A stretch of DNA of 64,000 nucleotides, from positions 48,756,001-48,820,000 of the forward strand of contig NC_073358.2 in the NCBI RefSeq assembly GCF_027580225.2. The letters are read 5' to 3'. Below are positions 47,401 to 58,926 of the stretch, one piece after another (position 1 is the stretch's first letter; each line of letters begins with the position of its first letter). Source of the stretch: Misgurnus anguillicaudatus. Lineage: Eukaryota > Chordata > Actinopteri > Cypriniformes > Cobitidae. A model generated the notes under the pieces. That model searched no databases. It saw only the letters and a program-made list of their open reading frames with translations, and was not told the DNA's origin. A program made the translations under genes and the position numbers.

Positions 47401-48238
47401 TTTTGTGCAGATGTATAGACATGTACTGTGCATAGCTATATGATTTTTGCCCTTTATTATTCAATTAAATGTTTTGTCTAGTTGTTTATTATGAGCATTT
47501 ACATTTCTGCATTTGGCAAACGCTTATATATCCAAAGCAATATACTGTGCATTCAAAGTATATTTTATGACTGGTATCAAACCCACGACCATTGTTCTGC
47601 AGTGATCGACCAATAGGATTAATGCATTTATTTTTTCTAACATTTACATTTATGCGTTTAGTGGATGTTTTTATGTGTTCCTGGAAAATGGTACTCTACC
47701 CACAACCTTTGCATTGTAAATGCAATGCTCTACCAGGAATCGTATCTGTTTATCTCACTCAGTTCCTTGAAATGATCTCCTGGTGTTCAGTTTCAGGTGC
47801 TTGAAACAAATGTAAATGATCTTATTTACCTCTCAGTGAGCACAAATCCATTGTCATCCATCACAGGGACTTTTTGCATAGGGTTCAGTTTGGTGAAATC
47901 AGGGCTTCTCTGTTCACCTAAATTAAATAAAGGGGAATATGAACTCCACTATGAGATTAGAATTGAATGCATGCATGAGGACAATGCATATAAAAGACAC
48001 CGGAGCGTAACGTTAACCTTTACACGGAGTTGGATTCAAGCCATCTGGACTGTCCAATCAAACTCAATGCATTAGGACAACAACATTAACCGAACAACAC
48101 ACGATCTTCCTCACCTTTTCGCAACGCCACGTAGTCCACCGTGTGGGGTATTTTGTTGTTTTTCAGGAAAATGAATACAGCTCTGCATGGCTGTGACAGG
48201 AGATCCAGGTAAACTTTCACTGCCTTTCTGCCAGCCAT
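44424..48238 (-). CDS. gstt: glutathione S-transferase, theta class (5 exons)
   Basis: This cytosolic enzyme conjugates glutathione to small electrophiles and halogenated compounds. Exons are 48238-48115, 47917-47830, 47349-47199, 47043-46867 and 44570-44424 (stop TGA), all GT-AG and in phase, giving 228 residues. The N-terminal thioredoxin-fold domain has YLDLLSQPCRA, with S15 matching the catalytic serine of theta GSTs, then NPMQKVPV and the glutathione-contact LTESDAILKYL (a Ser, not Tyr, class). The C-terminal helical domain holds FLCGDDISLADL and DRPKLQTW. It ends about a dozen residues earlier than human GSTT1, lacking the long tail. In fish there are several theta genes (gstt1a, gstt1b, gstt2) and I cannot say which this is. 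It is convergent with chek2. Confidence 0.93.
44636..44905. repeat. dispersed inverted-repeat element, GST intron 4
   Basis: It begins GTAACACTTTACAATAAG, then carries repeated TTAACATTAACTAATG/CATTAACTAATGTTAA motifs facing each other. This is a very common teleost repeat type. It is non-coding. Confidence 0.7.
44911..45415. repeat. dispersed repeat with an internal hairpin, GST intron 4
   Basis: It starts after TTAA with AGGAATAGTCTACTCA. Inside, ATAGCACTTTTGGGAGTACT (about 45,217) faces AGTACTCCCAAAAGTGCTAT (ending about 45,330), giving a stem with a loop of roughly 60 bases. The right boundary abuts the family C MITE. Confidence 0.65.
45419..45612. mobile_element. TTAA-flanked MITE (family C), intact copy
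   Basis: TTAA lies on both sides (45415-45418 and 45613-45616). The ends are AGGCGGGGTGCATGATC and GGCACACCCCGCCT. It provides the empty site for the interrupted copy in chek2 intron 2. Confidence 0.85.
45928..46825. mobile_element. TTAA-flanked fold-back element (family A), copy in GST intron 4
   Basis: TTAA flanks it at 45924-45927 and 46826-46829, with ends AGGAATAGTCCATTTTC and GAAAATTGACTATTCCT. The arms are about 310 bp and the copy is close to 36260-37165 throughout. The centre again holds the THAP-like start MVRKCAYYICNT at 46421. It ends only 41 bases from the exon 4 donor side. Confidence 0.88.
47490..47735 (-). repeat. two tRNA-derived SINE fragments, GST intron 2
   Basis: Two reverse-oriented pieces are adjacent: CATTTACATTTCTGCATTTG with GGTATCAAACCCACGACC, then ACATTTACATTTATGCGTTT with a B-box-like end near 47,720. 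Both carry the teleost SINE tail. Confidence 0.6.
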
Positions 48239-49388
48239 AGTGACAGCGCCGTATGGTGTGACGTAAACATCACATGCTACTCATTGCGTCAACGTCACCG
48301 CTCTGGCATCCAATCACAGGCGATGGCTGTGACCGAATTCTTCCTCTCGCCTTCATTCGCTATTTCTTACATTACGGTACTTTACTAATTTAATCCACTT
48401 CAAAGTAAATTAAAACAAGTGGTGACTTCCGTGTTAAATTGAACTGCAATCTAAATTTAAAATTATCTTCAGTTGTACTGCATTCTAATTAATATGACGT
48501 TTCCAAAGTAAAACTTGTTTTTTGCTTTTAGGCAAATTTTATATTCACCAGGTTAAATGGAGTAACTCTGAACCCAATTTTGTTCATTTTCAAACAGCCT
48601 TTGAAGTATATTTAGAATCTATAAAATTTGTAAAGAACAAAAAAGCCAGAAAAACTATTTCTGTTTTAAATTAATTTAATATATGTTTGTGATGCCCTTT
48701 TTATTTTATTTTTTATTTATTTATTTTGTAAAATATGTGAAAATATGTGATGTTGTATGCACTAGAGCCCTTTTGTGTAATTTCTGAATTTCAAAGATTC
48801 AATAAAAAAAACACCGAATGCGCCCGAAGGATTGGGGGCGCCATCTTGTGTCAAACTCGGAAATTCATTTAGCTGCTGAAATTTTGTGAAAAATGTTTTG
48901 CTTTTTGTTTGTTGAATTTGCATATACTCCATTAATACCATATTACATGTTTTGGTTTATGTGAATCATGATTTCACTGGTGAAAAACAATATTGATTAA
49001 TGTATTCAGAAAAACAAGCGTAAAACTGGAAATCTTCCTTAACTTGTTAAAATTATTTGTCATTTATTTTTTATCCAAACACAATCAACATCAAAACCTT
49101 TGATTGTTGCCTCCAGGGGGCGCTAGGCCGCAAGTCATCCTCATTTAGCAACGTCACTGATCTGGCGACCAATCACATGCGACGTGTCACAAAATAATTA
49201 ATTAAGTTACTCTAATGTGCCCAAATGTTTCATTAATTTCTTTAATTTTTGTTTTACTGTGACGACACGCATACTGTTCAAATATTGTAAAAAAATCTTT
49301 TTCTAGCATAAAATAGTTTTTGTGCAAACAATTTCTTTATTGTCATATACATAATAGTTTTGTCTTTGTATTAAAACGAATAATGACA

Positions 49389-49620
49389 TTAAGGGGTGGT
49401 TTCCCAGACAGGGTTTAGATTAATATAGAACTAGCCTTAGTTATTTTAAGACATTTAACTAGTTTTTACAAACAAACCTTACAAAAAACTATTCTTGTGT
49501 GCACCTTGAGACAAAACAATGGGACTGGTATATGTTAAAATATATCTGTGCAAAGTGTTTTGAAATTAATGCAGCTCAAACATGCAAACAGGTCAAGCCC
49601 TGTTTGGGAAACCACCCTTA
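49389..49620. mobile_element. small terminal-inverted-repeat MITE
   Basis: The left part reads AAGGGGTGGTTTCCCAGAC and the right part CCCTGTTTGGGAAACCACCC. TTA(A) on the left and TTA(G) on the right make the duplication TTA or TTAA. It is non-coding. Confidence 0.7.
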
Positions 49621-49705
49621 GTTGTTTTCTATATACAGTATAGAATTCCAAACAAAACCAACATACAGTGTTATACAAGCCAACTAATCCTGGTTATCAC
49701 TTTAT

Positions 49706-50594
49706 GGGTGATTCTCACGAAAACACCACGGCACTGATGATTTTAGCTTTAAAATGTGTAATATGACATTAAAAAGCATCAGAATTAACACAATACTGTG
49801 TGTGATTTCAACATAAGAATTTATAATTGGAAATTTTATCTCATTTTCTGCTGAAATTCTCATTACCGCAATGTGTCCGGCTGTGTTTGAACATGCGTTA
49901 TGTTGTAATTTAATCAAATTAACACAAAAATATTAAGAAAAAAAATAAATGGATGTTTTGCTAGACTACTTTAGATGACAGAAAAAATATTTACTGAATA
50001 TTCATGTATAATAATAATGAAGAAAAATTAGGAAAATGATGTGTCCATGCCTGATGTTCTCATCCTCCGCAACACTTTTTGAGAACAGTTTAAGCACAAA
50101 TACAGAATTTTAATAAAGTTTGATTTTGAGTGACCAAGCACATGGACCAGTTACTTCAAGATGGCTACCAGGTAAGATCATTTTTTTACCGTTAATTTGA
50201 AATATTGTCTTGTCAGAATGCTTACACGACATTTTGATTATCATTACCGCAACAGATGCTTATTAAATGTTAATTTAATTAATAGAAGCATAATACTTAG
50301 ATTTTATATGCATGTGCAGAATCTCCAAATTATGTTCTTTCAGGTTTGTCATGTCATTTTGAAAATATGTCAGCGTTGATGTTTTCTGACTGTTGCGGTA
50401 ATGAGATTTTTTAGGACTAATTTTTTAAATTATGTTACAAAAAGTGTTAAATGATAAGTAAAAGTTTTTAAATTAATGTTCCCATTTACTCCAGACTTTG
50501 TTTTTCAATGTCTGGTGGGAAAAAAGTAAATTTAAGCAATTTTTACATTTTCATGCTTGACATTTTTAAAACCAAGTTTTCGTGAGAATCACCC
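49706..50594. mobile_element. terminal-inverted-repeat element, GGGTGATTCTC family, copy 2
   Basis: The ends are GGGTGATTCTCACGAAAAC and GTTTTCGTGAGAATCACCC, with TTAT on both sides (49702-49705 and 50595-50598). Relative to the 14375 copy it is inverted (TTCTCATCCTCCGCAACA, AAGATGGCTACCAGGTAAG). No transposase is seen. Confidence 0.82.
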
Positions 50595-50879
50595 TTATAC
50601 TATCTCTGCATAGTTTGTTTTAATGAACCTATATTATTTTTTCTGAGACAGACCCATCATGTGAATGTTTGCTATATAAAGGTAGGCATTCATTATGAGG
50701 GCACATGATGTATCAGTAACTGTGTGTATAAATGACCATGCAGTCACATTACAATGCAATAGCAAAGAAAAACATAAAGTTAGGGTACATCGTATCTCAC
50801 TGGAAGACTAGCACCATAATCAGCATTATTTCAGATATCTTCTGGTCAGTTATTTGGCACATACTGTATGTAATGTGAT

Positions 50880-53800
50880 TTATATTGATGAGGACAGTAA
50901 AGGTCCTTCGGCAGTCCCATTGGCAGCAATGAGTTTCTTTCTCTCTCGCGACTGAAACTCGCCATGAATTTCCAAAAAGGTTTTGTTCTTGGTTTCAGGA
51001 ACTACGAAGAAGATATATGTGGCCACTAAGCAACATACGACCAGAAAAACAAGAAAGCAATACTGCTGCAGGCCATTCTGAGAAACACAAAAAGAAAAGA
51101 GTCAGTTCGGAGAAAGGCAGACAAACCATATGCAAAACATCTATTTGAGAGGACAACATGCTGTACCACTATAAATGGAAAGATAATGCCAATGATGAAA
51201 AAAGATGTCCAGTTGACAGAGCCCCCGATCATGTAGGCAGCGGGCCGTGCCGTTTGTGTAAACATCTCTGTTGTCAAAATGTTTGTCACACCACCTGTAG
51301 CACAATAATGCATCTCTCATCAAATATATCTGCATTTATGTGCCAATACACAAGTCAATGATATAGATGTAAGTTTAATGCATTCATTCAGTTACCTGGT
51401 CCAAGGCCAAAACTTAGAATAAATGCAAAGACACAGACCATACTTATGTAGGGAACCCATGGGCTGGACTCCTGTGAGGATTACATAGCAAGATAACAAC
51501 AAATATCTAGATTTATTTTGTACAATAAACGCTATACAAATGTTTATACTACTGTACTTTATTCAAATCAATGCAGGCTGTGAAATGTAAATCAACATTT
51601 ACCTGGAAAGTGAGTGAGATGGTGAAACAAACACACCACAGACTCATGAGAGCGTATCCACCAATAATCAGAGCTCTCCTTCCTAAAGACTCAATCAGAA
51701 GACCCTAAAACACAGACAGATATTCACATTATCTTGCACTTATCCTGCTTAAACCGAAGCGTAATAATGTGAATGTTAAACGCTTAAATGAATCACAAGA
51801 AAGCAACGTGAGGACTTACACAGGTCAGTGCAGTGATACACTCACATGCTCCGGTTCCCACTGCAGCGTAAGGAATCTTGTCTGCGGGAATACCAGCTTG
51901 GGTAAAGACATAGCTTGCGTAGAAATAAATCTGGAGGAGAGAGATCTATGTGAAATATAAACAGATTTTACACACAAGCAGAAATAAACATAGCTTTCAG
52001 AAAGAAATATCTGCATGATTGCACCAGGAGTGAGGAGAATCTGAATCATTGTTTTTTATTCATCATACACTTGAAATAATATTTTCAACCACCCTGCAAA
52101 AAAATGACTTTTTTTCTTGTCTTGTTTTTAGTACAAATAACTAAAAATGTAATCAAGATGCATTTTCTGGTTGAGCTAAATTACCTGCGAAAATAAGTCT
52201 AGTTTTTGGAAGAAAAAAACATAAAATTTAAGTGAATTTGTACCGAGCCCCTAAGGTGACATTGGAGTAAAAAAATCTAAAGTTTAGTTTAATGTGCTCA
52301 TGTGAAACGTTTGCATGCTCACGCGAAACTTTTATGTGTTCACGCGAAACCTTCATGTGCAGAATTTTTTTTAAAAGTTTAGTTTCGCGTGCACACCTGA
52401 AACGTTCGCATAAGCACGTGAAACTTTTGCTTGTTACTGGGTTAACTTGTGCGCAAAAGTCTCAGGTGCGCACGCAAAACTAAACACGATAGTTTCACGT
52501 GCGCACGCAAAACTAAACGCGATAGTTTCACGTGCGCTTGCGATAGTTTCACGTGCGCACGCGAAACTTAACTTTATTTAATTTTTTCTCTATGTCCCTT
52601 TAGGGGCTCCATACTAAGGTGACATTGGAGTAAAAAAATCTAAAGTTTAGTTTCATGTGCGCACGCGAAACCTTCATGTGCATAATTTTTTTTAAAAGTT
52701 TAGTTTCGCGTGCACACCTGAAACTTTCGCATATGCATGTGAAACTTTTGCTTGTTACTGGGTTAACTTGTGTGCAAAAGTCTCACGTGCACACGCCGTA
52801 GTTTCACGTGCGCACGCGAAACTAAACGCGATAGTTTCACGTGCGCACGCGATAGTTTCATGTGCGCACGCGAAACTTAACTTTATTAAATTTTTTCTCC
52901 ATGTCCCCTTAGGGGCTCCATACTAAAGTGACATTGGAGTAAAAAAAATCTAAAGTTTAGTTTCATGTGCTCACGCGAAACTATCAAGTGCACACGTGAA
53001 TCTATTGCGCACACGAAACTAAACTTTATTTAATTTTTGCTACATGTCCTCTTAGGGGTCCTGTAAATTTGTGTCTAAAACAAGCCAAAAAAATCTGCCA
53101 ATGGGGGAAGAAAAAGAATCTTGAACTTTTTTTAACTCTTAATTCAAGAAAAATGTAACCCATTGGCAGATTTTTTGTTGTTGTTGTTTTGCTTGTTTTT
53201 AGGACAAATTCGCTTAAATTGTATATTTTTGTCTAAAAAATAGACTTATTTTCTTATAGGTCTATTTTTCGGTCTATAAGCTGCGTTTTTTTCCATAACT
53301 TGGCTGGTGCTGCGTCTTATAGTCAGGTGCACCTTGTAAGTCAGTATGAATTAACTTGCCTTTCCAGATTAAATGTCTGTTCTTCGGCTTGGATTTTGTG
53401 AAATAATTTTCTAAATAAACGCGACTTATAGTCCACTGCGACTTATATATGTTATTTCATCTCAATGACGCATTTTTGAATGATGCGGCTTATACTCCGG
53501 TCCGGTGTGGCTTATAGTCCGGAAAATACGGTATTTGTACTGAAAACAAGGCAAAAATACTACATAAGAAAGTAATTTTTGCAGTGCAAGCATTTTTATA
53601 TTTGACCCAACAATGGGTTAAAACAACCCCAGCATAGGTTCAGTTACAACTCAGCGGGTTGGGTTTGTTCATTTTTTTTATTTTAACACAGCATTTTTTA
53701 TAGTGTATATTAGTAAAATATACTCGCATAATATGTGTAATCAGAGTTTACTGTTAAGGGAGTGTCTTTTGTGAACGTGAGCGTCTCTTTTATCATAAAC

Positions 53801-56800
53801 GGTTTTGACGTGTGTGCAGCAGGCACTTATTTTGACAAAACATGTGATGCACATGGTTCACATGACGCAACAAACACATATTTTAAAACCCAAGCAACAC
53901 ACATGACACTCCGAACACTTATTTTGAATTAGTGCCCCTCGGATGAGCAGTCACAAAAAGCAAAATAAGACCAGTAAATTAGATTGTAAATAAGGTCAAT
54001 TTCAATGAATGTGAGAAAGATTGTGCATGCATGAGTGAGATACACACAGCATTGATGCCATTGAGCTGTTGGGCAGCGTTTAGCAGCATGACAGTCAGTA
54101 GTTGCCAGCGCAGGCTGCCGTCAGTAAAAAGCTCCCAGGGCTTCTTGGGTTTAATCCCGACCGCACTGATCCTCTCTTTCTCCATATCTTCGCGCTCGCC
54201 GTGGTACTTATCTGCTCCGTGAAGCCATATTAGAGCTGAAGGGAAAAGAAAAGGGGCAGAAAATTTCTTTACTCACAAGATTCTCTTTTTTGTGCCAACA
54301 CAGGCATTTTCTAAAAGTACAGACAAAAAAGGAAAAACAGATAGAAACAGACAAAAAAAGCATTGATGTGTTTTATATATTAATATAAATCCTTTTGGGT
54401 GATTATATTTTTCAAACAGCCATTTTCTTGTCTAGCCTCATTTGGTATGTTGGTTTTATGTGTTATTTAATCAAAGCTTTGATACACAGTTCTATAATTC
54501 ATATACACTGTCAGAAAAATGGTTCCTACTGTAGCTGTCACTGGGGCAGTATCATTGTGCATATTGGTACCAAAGAGTGCACATTGGTACCTCAGAGGTG
54601 CATATTGGTACCAAAGAGTGCACATTAGGATACCTAGGTGCATATTGGTACCATAGAGTGAACATTGGTACCTCAGAGGTGCATATTGGTACCAAATAGT
54701 CCACATTGGTACCTCAGAGGTGCATATTGGTACGAAGGAGTTCACATTATGGTACCTAAGAGGTGGATATTGGTACCAAAGAGTGCACATTGGCACCTCA
54801 GAGATGGATATTGGTACCAAAGAGTGCACATTGGTAACTCAGAGGTGCATATTGGTACGAAGGAGAGCACATTAGGATACCTCAGAGGTGCATATTGGTA
54901 CCAAATAGTCCACATTGGTACCTCAGAGGTGCATATTGGTACGAAGGAGTTCACATAATGGTACCTCAGAGGTGGATATTGGTACCAAAGAGTGCACATT
55001 GGTACCTCAGAGGTGCATATTGGTACGAAGGAGAGCACATTAGGATACCTAAGAGGTGCATATTGGTACGAAGGAGTGCACATTAGGATACCTAAGAGGT
55101 GCATATGGGTACCAAAGAGTGCACATTTGGATACCTAAGATGTGCATATTGTACCAAAGAGTGCACATTAGTACCTCATAGGTGCATATTGGTACGAAGG
55201 AGTGCACATTAGGATACCTAAGAGGTGCATATGAGTACCAAAGAGTGCACATTGGTACCTCAGATGTGCATATTGTACCAAAGAGTGCACATTTGGATAC
55301 CTAAAAGGTGCATAATGGTACCGAAGAGTGCACATTTGTACCTCAGAGGTGAATATTGGTACCAAGGAGTGCACATTAAGATACCTAAGAGGTGCATATG
55401 GGTACCAAAGAGTGCACATTGGTACCTCAGAGGTGGATATTGGTACAAAAGAGTGCACATTGACACCTCAGAGGTGCATATTGGTACCCCATAGGTGCAT
55501 ATTGGTACCTCATAGGTGCATATTGGTACGAAGGAGTGCACATTAGGATACCTAAGAGGTGCATATGGGTACCAAAGAGTGCACATTAGGATACCTAAGA
55601 AGTGCATAGGGGTACCAAAGAGTGCACATTAGTACCTCAGAGGTGCATATTGGTACCAAATGTATACATATTTGTACCTAACTGTATATATTAGGACTTT
55701 TTGGAAGGGTACTGCCATGACGACAGCTTGGGATCATATTTTTCTGCCAGTGTAGATTCATATTTTGAATAAGGAAATCAAGTTATTGTTTACTCTCTAA
55801 ATTATGATCTCTACCCAAACGTAAGCATAATAACTAATATACAGTACTGTTAGCATTTGAAAAACCGCTTCAAATAACCGCACATGCTTGCAATTGCAAG
55901 GGATTTTTTTTAAACTACCATCATGTACCCTTTCTGCAGGCTAAGTCATCTCCACGATCGATGAGCAGGTACCGAGGGCTCTCGGGGAACCAGGGCAGAA
56001 TCAACAACTGCATAAAGGCTGGAATACAAGTTGTTGAGAGAAGGATGGGCCAGTACTTCTCTTTACCTAACAACTCACTGACACAAACACAAGCACACAT
56101 ATATCTATAAGTCATAAAATCCTTATAAATCCTCTATAAGAAATCTAACTACAAATGTTATACCTAAGGAAAAAAATAGTTGGCTGCAGACTTTTATAAG
56201 CTTGCGGTAAAAAAAGATTTTCTGCATCAGAAACCGCAGTCATATCAACTAGCACAAAACATTTAAGACTCTAAATGTATTGCATAAAAATGTAACAAAT
56301 AGCACAAAGAACTGGCATGTTTCTTGACAACATCTGACACTGCTTACTGTCTTTACTCACGTGAGGCCAATCACTTGTCCGGTCAAGATTCCACCGGTGA
56401 TAAAGATGGACGTTCCCATCGCCATGGCACCACGCAAAGCCCTGGGTGCAATCTCTCCGAGATATAGAGGCTGCACGCAGATCCCTATACCTGTCAATCA
56501 AATACACCGAGTTCACAAGGATGCTTGTTTACCAAACAAGAGTAGAATGAGTTTTTAATGCAAATCCAGCTGTCACACAAGTTTAATGTGACACTTAATT
56601 CAATGCAAATTAAGCATGCATGGGTTTTGTAAAACAGGCCCAGGGGACATGAAAACTAATAAACTTTTACACCATCTGATTTGCATGTAAAGCTTCAAAT
56701 ACCTGCATTTACTCCGGTTATAAAGCGGCCAATGATCAGAAGTTCAAAAGTGCTTGTGGCGTAACTCAAAGCCATAAATAAGGCACCCAAAAGTGAAAAA

Positions 56801-58292
56801 GTGTTGTTGAACAAAAGCGTCCCTTTCCTGAAAAAGATTGCAAAATGACCTCAGCACCATGGACTTTAAGGTGAACACCTCCCCATCATTTAGTACCAAT
56901 ATGGACTGCTGATGTAGTAATATTGGAACGCTTTAGGTGCAAATGTATACTTTGGAAACATTACATGTCAACCTTTAGGTTGGTGAACGAGCGTGAGAGA
57001 GACCCGAAACAATATTGAATATTTGATTACATCCTTGAATCTCAAATGCATTTAATACAATGTTTTACTTTGAGAATTGTCAAAACGGAGTAATTCACCT
57101 TCCAAATCTTATAGCCAGCATTCCTCCCACCGATGCTCCCACAAGCCCACCAAGTGTGAATATGGACACTATGGTGGACCAGAGGAGAGTGAGGACCTGC
57201 GAAGATATTTCTGTACCGTAGCGTTCAATCCATGTCTGATTGATGAAGTTTTGCACAGCCTGTTTGAAACGACACAAATATACTGTAGGTTACATATGTA
57301 AATGGGCAATAGAAAAGTGACTTTACCACAGTAAAAATGAACTTGGGTTTACCAGTGGTAAATAATAACACAAATAAAACATGGCTGTGCATGTGTGCCT
57401 ACTTAACTACATTTAGGGAACACATTTTTATCCAAAAGTGAGCAAAACTTCCCTTTGGAGACTTCTTCATTTGTAAAAATGTTATAATAATAGTAAATAT
57501 ATAGTGTGTGCGTGCTTGCTTGCGTGCGTGTGTATGTGTGTGTTGTCACAGTTGTTTTTATGTAAGTCATGTTAAATTGTGACAGAGAGCAAACTCCACA
57601 CATGACATTAACTGCAAATCTTTCATGTGACTTATGAGGGGATGTTGCTGTAATAACTGTTAAGTCACATGTGCATATACAGAACTCTGTTTCAAGTTAA
57701 ACTGCACAAGTGCTGCCCCAAATCTGTACAATATAAGCACTGTGAGGTACAACCAGAACCCCTGACAGCAACAATTTGGGTCAAGCTTTGGTAATGTACA
57801 AGCTGACACATTTCTTACCTTGGTAGGTGCATTTATGACAGATACATTGTAGCCGTATTGAAACGTACCACCAATGCATGCAGCCCAGACGGCAAAAAGG
57901 AGAGATTTACTTGGAACCTGAGGTTAAATTGGAAGAAAAGAGCTCGAGTTTGATTTTGGCTCACGGCACACTCATATACATACAGGTTCAGCATGCAGTA
58001 CAGTACAGAAACAAAGTGGAGGAAAGTCCAATATACAAAGTCATATACTGTATCCAAAATGCATACAGTTAAAATATGCATGCAAGTAAAGTACATTACA
58101 GTGGTTATTTAACTTTTATTGCTAGAATTTCTATAATAATATTTTGTAAAAATGCACAAACAAATACATACAGTATCTTTTACATTCATCTTGGTTAATC
58201 TATTGAAATGAATAAGTAGCCTTGTATATAGGTAGAAACAAAATGTGCCTCGATTATAATTTATTTTAAATAATTGAATATATTCTAATAAT

Positions 58293-58389
<97 letters not shown>

Positions 58390-58543
58390 GTGCTTAATGG
58401 AATGTTCCTATTATCTATTACAAGAACAAACACAACAATAATAATAATCTAATTATCATTATTTTTGTTATATAATAATACTAATAATAATAATAATAAC
58501 AGTTAATTATTTCTCAATATTAACATTGCAATATTAATGTTAA

Positions 58544-58619
<76 letters not shown>

Positions 58620-58670
58620 CAGAATGTGCCTATTGTGTATTACAACAACAACAAATACAACAACAACAAC

Positions 58671-58724
<54 letters not shown>

Positions 58725-58926
58725 GTGCTAAATGAAATGTTCCTATTACCTATTACGACAACAAACACAACAATAAAAATAATTTAATTATCATTATTTG
58801 TTGTTCTGATGATTATTATTATTATTATTATTATTATTAATACCATACCTTTATTTGTCGTATTGGTTCTTTCTCCTCTTTAAGCAAAGGTTGATATTCC
58901 CTTAGATCTCCATTTTCGTCTCCCAT
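50880..58926 (-). CDS. slc2a11: facilitative sugar transporter, SLC2A11-like (12 exons)
   Basis: It is a class II facilitative hexose transporter of the major facilitator family, acting at the cell membrane. Exons are 58926-58849, 57917-57819, 57259-57099, 56827-56703, 56490-56361, 56077-55929, 54235-54048, 51930-51820, 51704-51603, 51471-51396, 51294-51167 and 51077-50880 (stop TAA), all GT-AG and in phase, giving 514 residues in about twelve hydrophobic spans. Family motifs appear in order: GGTFQYGYN in helix 1, RFGRKG after helix 2, GRFITG, YLGEIAPRALRG, PESPR (229-233), QQLNG (303-307) in helix 7, GRRA, TTEMFTQTARPAA and the C-terminal PETKNKTF (476 on). The class I signature QLS is absent from helix 7, as expected for class II. 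Fish carry several slc2a11 paralogues (a, b, l) and the exact one is not settled. It shares an intergenic region with wdr31 head-to-head. Confidence 0.93.
52250..53060. repeat. three diverged tandem units rich in GTTTCACGTGCGCACGCGAA
   Basis: Units of roughly 330-360 bp begin with GGTGACATTGGAGTAAAAAA and run into repeated AGTTTCACGTGCGCACGCG motifs, ending near CCTTAGGGGCTCC. The third unit is shorter. The short inner motif alternates GCGCAC/GTGCGC and may form hairpins. No coding content. Confidence 0.75.
53261..53530. mobile_element. hAT-like MITE fragment
   Basis: The left end TATTTTTCGGTCTATAAGCT and right end GGCTTATAGTCCGGAAAATA face each other, with repeated GCGACTTATA/GCGGCTTATA motifs between. 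This type of end is widespread in vertebrates. The target duplication is not clear. Confidence 0.6.
54545..55680. repeat. GGTACC-rich minisatellite, slc2a11 intron 6
   Basis: About 25 units of roughly 40-48 bp alternate GGTGCATATTGGTACCAAAG and AGTGCACATTGGTACCTCAG. Each half-unit carries GTGCAY and GGTACC, so the array is close to self-complementary. All reading frames stay open over long distances on both strands, which yields several false ORFs of 60-120 codons. Confidence 0.9.
58290..58840. repeat. four ATT microsatellite tracts, slc2a11 intron 1
   Basis: Uninterrupted ATT triplet runs lie at about 58,290-58,389, 58,543-58,618, 58,670-58,723 and 58,812-58,838. Between them are short direct repeats (GTGCTAAATGAAATGTTCCT and a variant), which suggests the block between tracts was itself duplicated. 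The last tract ends 11 bases from the exon 1 donor. Confidence 0.92.

Larger units (their letters stand above)
48239..50879. other. intergenic region between GST and slc2a11
   Basis: Apart from the two repeat elements listed separately (49389-49620 and 49706-50594), I see AT-rich sequence without exons. The first 150 bases upstream of the GST start are its likely promoter; no TATA box stands out. Confidence 0.5.
52083..53590. repeat. composite repeat block, slc2a11 intron 8
   Basis: An outer element starts CCCTGCAAAAAAATGACTTT and ends TAATTTTTGCAGTGCA. Inside it are a tandem block (about 52,250-53,060) and a separate hAT-like piece (about 53,261-53,530). Confidence 0.6.

Noticed and set aside
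54467..55607. Several overlapping 90-120-codon frames on both strands
   Set aside because: They are readings of the GGTACC minisatellite inside an slc2a11 intron, open in many frames because the unit lacks stops.
58537..58731. Leu- and Ile-rich 64-codon frame
   Set aside because: It is the translation of ATT/TTA microsatellite tracts.
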